Source: UBA509 sp038729325 (GTDB taxonomy: Archaea > Thermoplasmatota > Thermoplasmata > Thermoplasmatales > Thermoplasmataceae). Taken from it: DNA of 19,840 bases. Under the pieces are notes generated by a model, which worked only from the letters and a program-made list of their open reading frames with translations, did not search any database and was not told where the DNA came from. The position numbers and the translations under genes are program-made. Location: NCBI GenBank assembly GCA_038729325.1, contig JAVYSG010000020.1:1-19840 (forward strand). Reading direction: 5' to 3'. Below, in pieces: positions 15,482 to 19,840 of this stretch (the first letter of the stretch is position 1; every line of letters begins with the position of its first letter).

Positions 15482-15955
15482 TTATTTCTCAATTGTGTTA
15501 TTATTTCTTTTGTAGGTTCCGGGGATTGCTCCGAAGGCCACGTTGAATCGATTCCAGGAGTTTATGGCCACAACAGCCGCGGTTAATGCCACAAGTCCAT
15601 CGTTTCCAAACTCCTCCTTCATTTCCATGTAGAGTTTATCATCGACGCTGTGCTGCGGTATGTTGGTTATGGTTTCACACCATTCCAGGGCCAACTTCTC
15701 TCTGTGGCTGAACTGTGGGGATTCACTCCATGCACTGACAAGGAACAGCCTCTGCGCAGTTTCACCGTTTGCCAGAGCGTCCTTTGTGTGCATATCTATG
15801 CACCAGCCGCACCTGTTTATCTGCGATGCCCTGAGTTTTACAAGTTCTAAGAGTGAATCTTCCAGTTCCGAAGAATGCACATAAGCTTCCAGTCCCAGAA
15901 GCGCTTTGTAAAGGTCGGGTGAGGTCTCAGCGTAATTTAACCTGGTTGTCTCCAT
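15482..15955 (-). CDS. AhpD-like / carboxymuconolactone decarboxylase family protein
   Basis: 157 residues. The family core is complete: LLELVKLRASQINRCGWCIDMHTKDA, with the redox pair C49-x2-C52 and the conserved H56, followed by the helical region ending in AINSWNRFNVAFG. Members act as thiol peroxidases or peroxiredoxin partners; this short CxxC form is usually annotated alkylhydroperoxidase AhpD core protein. The physiological partner is unknown and no peroxiredoxin gene is adjacent. Its own promoter region contains a perfect 7-base inverted repeat at the TATA-box position. Neighbouring genes suggest it serves oxidative or nitrosative stress defence, but that is inference from context. 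Confidence 0.88.
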   Translation of the reverse strand: METTRLNYAETSPDLYKALLGLEAYVHSSELEDSLLELVKLRASQINRCGWCIDMHTKDALANGETAQRLFLVSAWSESPQFSHREKLALEWCETITNIPQHSVDDKLYMEMKEEFGNDGLVALTAAVVAINSWNRFNVAFGAIPGTYKRNNNTIEK

Positions 15956-15976
15956 ATCAATGCAATAGAAGCCCGT

Positions 15977-15991
15977 ACTTAATCATTAAGT
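15977..15991 (-). promoter_or_regulatory. Inverted repeat at the TATA position of the AhpD-like gene
   Basis: ACTTAATCATTAAGT is a perfect 7-base inverted repeat around one central base. It lies 22-36 bases ahead of the ATG at 15955, exactly where the TATA box of a leaderless gene is expected, so a bound repressor would block transcription factor entry. Confidence 0.45.
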
Positions 15992-16400
15992 GATTGCGGA
16001 AATAAGTAAGCCTAAAATATCATTTGAGCCCCTGGCAGAATAAACCTGCCATTTAATCACCCCTGATTCTATGCTTCTTATTCTCGCCCCAAATTCTCAA
16101 TGTTCCGTACGGGCTTTTCAGGAAGGTTAGAAGCCATAATTTTCACCCTGAGAATATCTTCAGAGCGCTGGCTGTGAGTTTATTTCCCCCATATACGTTT
16201 TTTTACCGACGCGGACAGTTTACAAGAGTTCAGATAAATATTGCTGTCAATTAGAAACATTAATTGAGCCCGGGTAGGTTTTATTAATATTTCACCATAT
16301 GAAACATAATTGTCACCGCGAATAATCGGCAGGTAATGAAATGTACTGATTTACAGGCCATACTGTAAAAGGGACTTGCGTTAATTTTCAGATGCATCTT
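15992..16400. other. Intergenic region without a recognisable gene
   Basis: About 400 bases with stops in all frames and no protein motif. It holds an inverted repeat TGGCAG-N7-CTGCCA (16033-16038 and 16046-16051), about 80 bases upstream of the AhpD-like gene, and AT-rich patches around 16280-16300. It may contain distal regulatory sites for the divergent AhpD-like and NnrS-like genes. Confidence 0.5.
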
Positions 16401-16422
16401 AAAGATATCCGTATCTTTATAG
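16401..16422 (+). promoter_or_regulatory. Promoter and inverted repeat ahead of the NnrS-like genes
   Basis: An inverted repeat AAAGATA-N4-TATCTTT (16401-16407 and 16412-16418) runs into a TATA-like TTTATA at 16416-16421. A start about 25 bases downstream would lie near 16445 and leave a leader of about 95 nt before the GTG at 16541, long for this organism. The repeat overlapping the box suggests a repressor or activator site. Confidence 0.45.
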
Positions 16423-16451
16423 CTCCTTTTCACATGAACAGAAAGCCAGAA

Positions 16452-16514
16452 GCCTGGGCAACCCCTAAATCATTAGGGATCAAAGTTATCACCGAAAGCA
16501 AATAATGGCCAGGT
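16452..16514 (+). ncRNA. Candidate structured leader RNA (three-way junction) before the NnrS-like genes
   Basis: Three stems can be drawn by eye. P1 is GCCTGG (16452-16457) with CCAGGT (16509-16514), ending in a G-U pair. P2 is a perfect six-pair hairpin CCCTAA (16463-16468) with TTAGGG (16473-16478) and a four-base loop. P3 is GTTAT (16485-16489) with ATAAT (16502-16506), including one G-U pair, around a 12-base loop with CCGAAAGC. Junction strands are purine-rich, and the ribosome-binding site (GGGTGGT, 16531-16537) lies just downstream, as in translation-controlling riboswitches. It does not match a riboswitch consensus I know. Folding by eye can mislead; covariation is needed. Confidence 0.3.
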
Positions 16515-16540
16515 GTCAATTTGAGTAAACGGGTGGTATT

Positions 16541-16966
16541 GTGGATAAAGAATATATTTCCATAAACATGATTTATTTCGGACAGGCTTTCATTTATCTT
16601 CTCGTGGGAACAGTACTATTCCTGTTACGGGGCGCCCTTGGAATTCCGGTGGCATCTAACAGCGTCTCAATTATCTGGCTGTTTGGTTTCGTTACCTCCA
16701 TGATATTCGGCATAACCAACATAATGGTCCCGTCTTATGCCCGACGTACTCCATTTAAGGTAAGCACAATAAAAGCAGAGATCGTTCTCCTGAATATTGC
16801 AATCATATCTCTTGGTGTGGCCATGAACGTTCATGCGGTCAGGTCGCTGTTTGCACCTGCAGTCGTGATACTGCTTCTGTCTATACTAATCCATACATAC
16901 GATCTGCTGACTGTCAGGTGGAGGCCGATTTTGAGTCCAGAAACGCAGAAAGTGAGCAATCCTTAA
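16541..16966 (+). CDS. Four-helix membrane protein, NnrS/haem-copper-like partner
   Basis: 141 residues, four membrane helices. The segment IIWLFGFVTSMIFGITNIMVPSYARRTPF has the shape of a motif common to NnrS-like and CcoN-like membrane proteins (H-x-x-x-x-GF-x-x-MIFG-x-x-x-x-x-P), but the leading His that would bind haem is Ile or Trp here. H98 and H117 are the only other histidines in or near helices. GTG at 16541 follows a GGGTGGT ribosome-binding site; an ATG at 16568 is the alternative and would remove only the first nine residues. The next gene begins within 75 bases and is related in style, so the two probably form one membrane complex. Function is unproven; nitric-oxide related membrane biology is suggested by the resemblance and by context. 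Confidence 0.6.
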   Translation: MDKEYISINMIYFGQAFIYLLVGTVLFLLRGALGIPVASNSVSIIWLFGFVTSMIFGITNIMVPSYARRTPFKVSTIKAEIVLLNIAIISLGVAMNVHAVRSLFAPAVVILLLSILIHTYDLLTVRWRPILSPETQKVSNP

Positions 16967-17039
16967 GGCAGGCGAGCATCTGGCTGCAACTTTTTCAAAC
17001 AAACGCTCCAGACTGGTTATATTATTTCTCCTGGCATCC

Positions 17040-18182
17040 ATGACGTTCCTGGTTGTCGGTTTCTCCATTGGCATGGCAAAGCTGGCAGAACAGCATGGAT
17101 TTCTTGTAAACAACAGTCTTGGATCATATATATCAGTTCATCCCATTCTTATGGTTTTCGGGGTTATTGGAGGACTCCTTATTGCGGAGAAAATCGAGAT
17201 AATGGGCCGATTCCTGATACTCAGGCGACTTCCGATTTCATATCCAATACTGGTAACAATGCTTACAGGCATTGTCTTGCTCTCTTCTGGGTATGCTGTT
17301 GGATTCACAATTCTGAGATATGCAGGCACAGCACTAATTGTGACAGCAGGTCTTCTGTTTTTGTGGTTTATGGTTTCCCGGCGAAATCCAGGAAACACCT
17401 GGGTTAAGTTAATCATGGGTTCTGCAATTGCGGCATTTTCCATTGCTTCAATCGCTGAATCAATGATATCTGCTACAAAATCCCCTGCAGTTGCGTTGCT
17501 CCTGTTGTCTTTCCCGATTCTTTATATCCTCGGTGAACGCATCGAACTTGGACTCATGCGGAATATCAGGAAAAATACAATGAAACTGCTTGGGTTTTCA
17601 TCAACTGTTATCCCATTTTTACTATTTGTTTCATACTTTTATGGCAGCACACTTGCCGGTCGCACACTCTTTGACGCTGCCACGGTGTTTTTTCTCATAA
17701 TGATCTTAACATCCATAAAATTTGATCCTTCAACAAGGAAAATGAAAGTGTACGGAAAGCTTCAGTCTTTTATGCAATCAGGTATTATTTCATCATATGT
17801 ATGGCTGTTAACCGGAATATTCCTTTATCTGGTGCAGGTAAATGTGGAAAGGGGCTTTATGGACCCGGCAACTCACTCCATAGCCCTGGGATTTATAGGG
17901 CTGTTCATAATTGCACATAGCCCAATCATCTTTCCATTAACCCTTAAAATGAAAGCAGATACAAACCATGTGACAAAACTTCCGATATATGCAATGAATA
18001 TTGCTGTATTTTTGCGTGTGGGCGGGGATCTGATATCAATGAGATACGAAGTTGGAAATTTAATGGCATATTCCTCCGTATACATCCTGATAATAGCTAT
18101 ATTCCTTTTCTTCTTCAATATATTAAGGATACGGACTTCATCGGAAACAGAGGCAAAAGGAATGATGGGAAATATGACCTGA
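17040..18182 (+). CDS. NnrS-like multi-helix membrane protein
   Basis: 380 residues from the ATG, about eleven membrane helices. Two histidine-bearing motifs resemble NnrS, a haem-copper membrane protein that relieves nitric-oxide stress in bacteria: HPILMVFGVIGGLLIAEKIE (H34) and ATHSIALGFIGLFIIAHSPIIFP (H279, H293). GERIEL at 165-170 is another typical turn. Similarity is to the family pattern, not a close match. The same frame stays open upstream to 16956, and bases 16980-17039 encode RSRLVILFLLAS leading into the first helix, so the protein very likely begins earlier, perhaps at the CTG at 16980, 13 bases after the previous stop. No ATG, GTG or TTG exists there. The ATG at 17040 is given only as the first standard start. 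Confidence 0.62.
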   Translation: MTFLVVGFSIGMAKLAEQHGFLVNNSLGSYISVHPILMVFGVIGGLLIAEKIEIMGRFLILRRLPISYPILVTMLTGIVLLSSGYAVGFTILRYAGTALIVTAGLLFLWFMVSRRNPGNTWVKLIMGSAIAAFSIASIAESMISATKSPAVALLLLSFPILYILGERIELGLMRNIRKNTMKLLGFSSTVIPFLLFVSYFYGSTLAGRTLFDAATVFFLIMILTSIKFDPSTRKMKVYGKLQSFMQSGIISSYVWLLTGIFLYLVQVNVERGFMDPATHSIALGFIGLFIIAHSPIIFPLTLKMKADTNHVTKLPIYAMNIAVFLRVGGDLISMRYEVGNLMAYSSVYILIIAIFLFFFNILRIRTSSETEAKGMMGNMT

Positions 18183-18544
18183 TGTTTTTAAGGTACAAGT
18201 GCAGCAGACACTGGAAAACTTTCGGCACTCCCTTTCATTTCTATAATATCATGAACAGGCGATATGTGAAAGAACATTCAAGGTAACCACATCCCTGCCA
18301 CATGGGAAAATAAATCTGCAGGCCTTTTTCAATTTGGGAAGATAAAAATATATTGATGGAACTTACAGTGAGGATGGGGACTGAAGGATTGGATGACATG
18401 GGTGGAATTTCTCATAATCCAAAAGAATGGCATGGGAGAAGAAATTTACTTTGTCCGTTGATAACTATATTTGAAAATAATAGAAGTAATTCAATTTCAA
18501 ATAATGAAAACCTGCGCTTCGAACCTGAGCATGTATAACTTTAA
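18183..18544. other. Region without a supported gene
   Basis: About 360 bases after the NnrS-like gene. A 61-codon frame at 18353-18538 opens with MELTVRMGTEG but shows no recognisable domain, no ribosome-binding site and biased composition at its end; I regard it as chance. Confidence 0.4.
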
Positions 18545-18838
18545 TATCTGGCTACTAAATACTATGCTGACAGGAGACTATCTGGGCCTGTCGTAGAAGC
18601 TAAGTGGGTTGTCAGGTCAATCGGGGGAATATTTCAACACAAAATGACTGGTGCATATTGTCAACATACAGATATTCTTCTTAAATCAAAATCATATCTG
18701 TCTGTTAACATAGAATTTTTGTCAGCAATTATTCATTTAGAAAATCAGAGTCTGATGATTCATCACTGCAACCCGGTCACCAGGATCCGATTACTTGCAA
18801 TCCGGGAGCAGGTAATCAGAATCCAGCAATTGGAATGA
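18545..18838 (+). pseudogene. Possible decayed transposase C-terminal remnant
   Basis: A 98-codon open frame begins right after a stop and has no start until an ATG a third of the way in (18644). The first part reads YYADRRLSGPVVEAKWVVRS then IGGIFQHKMTG, and later LKSKSYLSVNIEFLSAII. The alternation of basic and aromatic residues with a closing N-x-EFL recalls C-terminal parts of DDE transposases, but I cannot name the family. The last 30 codons run through a long hairpin and are probably not protein. No terminal repeats or target duplications were found. The nearby lack of intact genes fits a decayed insertion. Confidence 0.27.
18783..18824. repeat. Long imperfect hairpin
   Basis: GATTACTTGC (18789-18798) pairs with GCAGGTAATC (18808-18817) over ten positions with one G-U, around a nine-base loop, and GGAT/ATCC extend the stem after a small internal loop. 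It lies 31 bases beyond the stop of the minus-strand membrane protein gene, so it could help end that transcript or be the end of a decayed element. Confidence 0.45.
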
Positions 18839-18854
18839 TCTTTGGTGAAGGAAA

Positions 18855-19307
18855 TTATAACTCTTGGTGATCTATCTTTCCTGAATACAGACCTCCTGGA
18901 CCTGCAAAAATAAGCAGTAGGACAGAAAAGAAGATGGCAAGTATGAATCCCGTGGACATCAGGTATGAATTCAGGTTATGCTGGCAGGCAAAGAGGAAAA
19001 ATAGACAGTTTATACCAGCTAGCAGAACAGACAGAAAGAGACCGACTGCAACCATGATATTCCTGCGAGCTTTTGTTTCTATGGAAAGAAATATAATTCC
19101 CATTGAGAGAAGCCCTATCAGGATACCAAAGAACATGTGAGCCATTACCATTGGGAATCCACTGTAAAGAGGCATAAACCCCATCATAGAAAATCCTGAC
19201 ATGGGCGGAATTACCACATATAGATTGATGTACATCCCTAACAGAAACTGTATAATCAGAAAAAACAGGATGGCATATAGCATTGAAAGTAAGCCCTTTA
19301 ACATCAT
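18855..19307 (-). CDS. Four-helix membrane protein of unknown function
   Basis: 150 residues from the preferred start. Four hydrophobic helices: about 5-28, 49-74, 84-106 and 115-137 in this numbering, with a Met/Gly/Pro-rich loop after the first (IPPMSGFSMMGFMP). An AHMFFG motif in helix 2 offers one possible haem or metal histidine, but the paired second His of cytochrome b folds is not evident. No family recognised. An ATG pair at 19325 and 19322 would add six residues (MMPERR), yet the TATA-like box lies directly beside it, too close; the ATG at 19307, about 23 bases from the box, fits leaderless transcription better. It ends near a hairpin and has no same-strand neighbour in the window. 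Confidence 0.65.
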   Translation of the reverse strand: MMLKGLLSMLYAILFFLIIQFLLGMYINLYVVIPPMSGFSMMGFMPLYSGFPMVMAHMFFGILIGLLSMGIIFLSIETKARRNIMVAVGLFLSVLLAGINCLFFLFACQHNLNSYLMSTGFILAIFFSVLLLIFAGPGGLYSGKIDHQEL

Positions 19308-19325
19308 TCTTCTTTCTGGCATCAT

Positions 19326-19335
19326 AAATATATGG
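19326..19335 (-). promoter_or_regulatory. TATA-like box of the four-helix membrane protein gene
   Basis: The minus strand reads ATATATTTA at this position. Its centre is about 23 bases before the ATG at 19307 but only 5 before the ATG at 19325, which decides the start choice. Confidence 0.4.
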
Positions 19336-19840
19336 CTTCTGTTCTATTGAGATTTTGAATAGGCTTAGATTCTTTGAATGCTGGGAACAAAATATCGTAA
19401 CGCGGCAATGTTATGCACCGAAATTTGCCATAATCTGGTGCAGATCCAAATCGCCAATGTGAAAAATAAAGCCCCTTAAGAAGTGTGACATGTGCTATCC
19501 GGAATATTCACTGGGTTTCCATGATGAGTATTCGCTTTTCATCTTTGAATTCATTTCTATTCTACTGTTTACAGGTAGCTGTGCTTTGATTAATAGTCTG
19601 ATTTTTTCGCCGTAAGCTGAGTTCTTAAAGTTTCCAGAGTCAGTTTGATCGTTACGGAATTTTGCAGTATTATGAGGACATCTGCCATCCTCTCCATCGC
19701 AAGCTCAATGGCTTTCCTGCTCAAAATGCTATAAAACAAGCAGGCACTACTTCCCAAGGTAAAACAGCAGATGGGCCGGCGAATGTCAATCTCTTTCTAG
19801 TACAAAATCCAGCGGGAATGGAGCTGATGCTCCGACCGGG
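19336..19840. other. End region without a supported gene
   Basis: About 500 bases. The minus strand is open from 19704 down to a stop at 19495-19497 (70 codons, with GNFKNSAYGEKIRLLIKAQ in its middle), but it starts after a stop codon, has no plausible start and no named family; it may be the remains of a gene. An inverted repeat TGCACC-N17-GGTGCA lies at 19414-19442. Nothing else was recognised. Confidence 0.35.

Noticed and set aside
16452..16514. Leader as a c-di-GMP-I riboswitch
   Set aside because: Short similarities (GGGCAA, AAAG) exist but the two-hairpin geometry and conserved core do not align, and c-di-GMP signalling is not established in this group.

Overview
The window looks like a piece of an archaeal genome, most likely an acidophilic Thermoplasmatales-type euryarchaeon. 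The clues are a Bat-type (HTH_10) regulator, TATA-like boxes centred about 23-30 bases ahead of several start codons (leaderless transcription), an archaeal aldehyde:ferredoxin oxidoreductase, GTG and TTG starts, and frequent AGA/AGG and ATA codons. The assignment rests on gene style only. A run of 100 N (4983-5082) marks a scaffold join, so the sequence is probably a draft or metagenome assembly.

Layout. Minus strand 1-2136: the start of a molybdate/tungstate-binding ABC transporter protein (cut by the window edge) and a full tungsten-type aldehyde:ferredoxin oxidoreductase. Plus strand 2320-4627: cytochrome bd quinol oxidase, cydA and cydB. 4628-5345: a poor region with the assembly gap and the C-terminal end of a YggU/DUF167 gene broken by it. 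Minus strand 5346-5981: a Bat/NarO-like regulator carrying a Cys-x2-Cys pair, divergent from a seven-gene plus-strand operon (6329-14567). That operon holds a small unknown protein, narG, narH, narJ, narI, a TDT/TehA-type anion channel and a hemerythrin-like protein. Its genes abut or overlap by 1-11 bases, so it is tightly coupled.

14787-15955 holds a DUF2249-cupin fusion and, convergently, an AhpD-like CxxC protein. 16541-18182 holds two membrane proteins resembling the NnrS/haem-copper type, behind a leader of about 95 nt that can fold into a three-way junction. 18183-19840 is mostly non-coding or decayed sequence plus one small 4-helix membrane protein.

How it fits together. The region reads as a respiratory module for switching between oxygen (cytochrome bd) and nitrate (NarGHJI), with metal supply for Mo/W enzymes. 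I infer an added layer of nitrogen-oxide handling: the channel for nitrate/nitrite traffic, and hemerythrin, DUF2249-cupin and NnrS-like proteins for nitric oxide. The points most worth following up are a NarG without a Tat signal in an archaeon, a TDT channel where NarK is usually found, the split NnrS-like pair with its structured leader, and the CxxC-bearing HTH_10 regulator divergent to nar.
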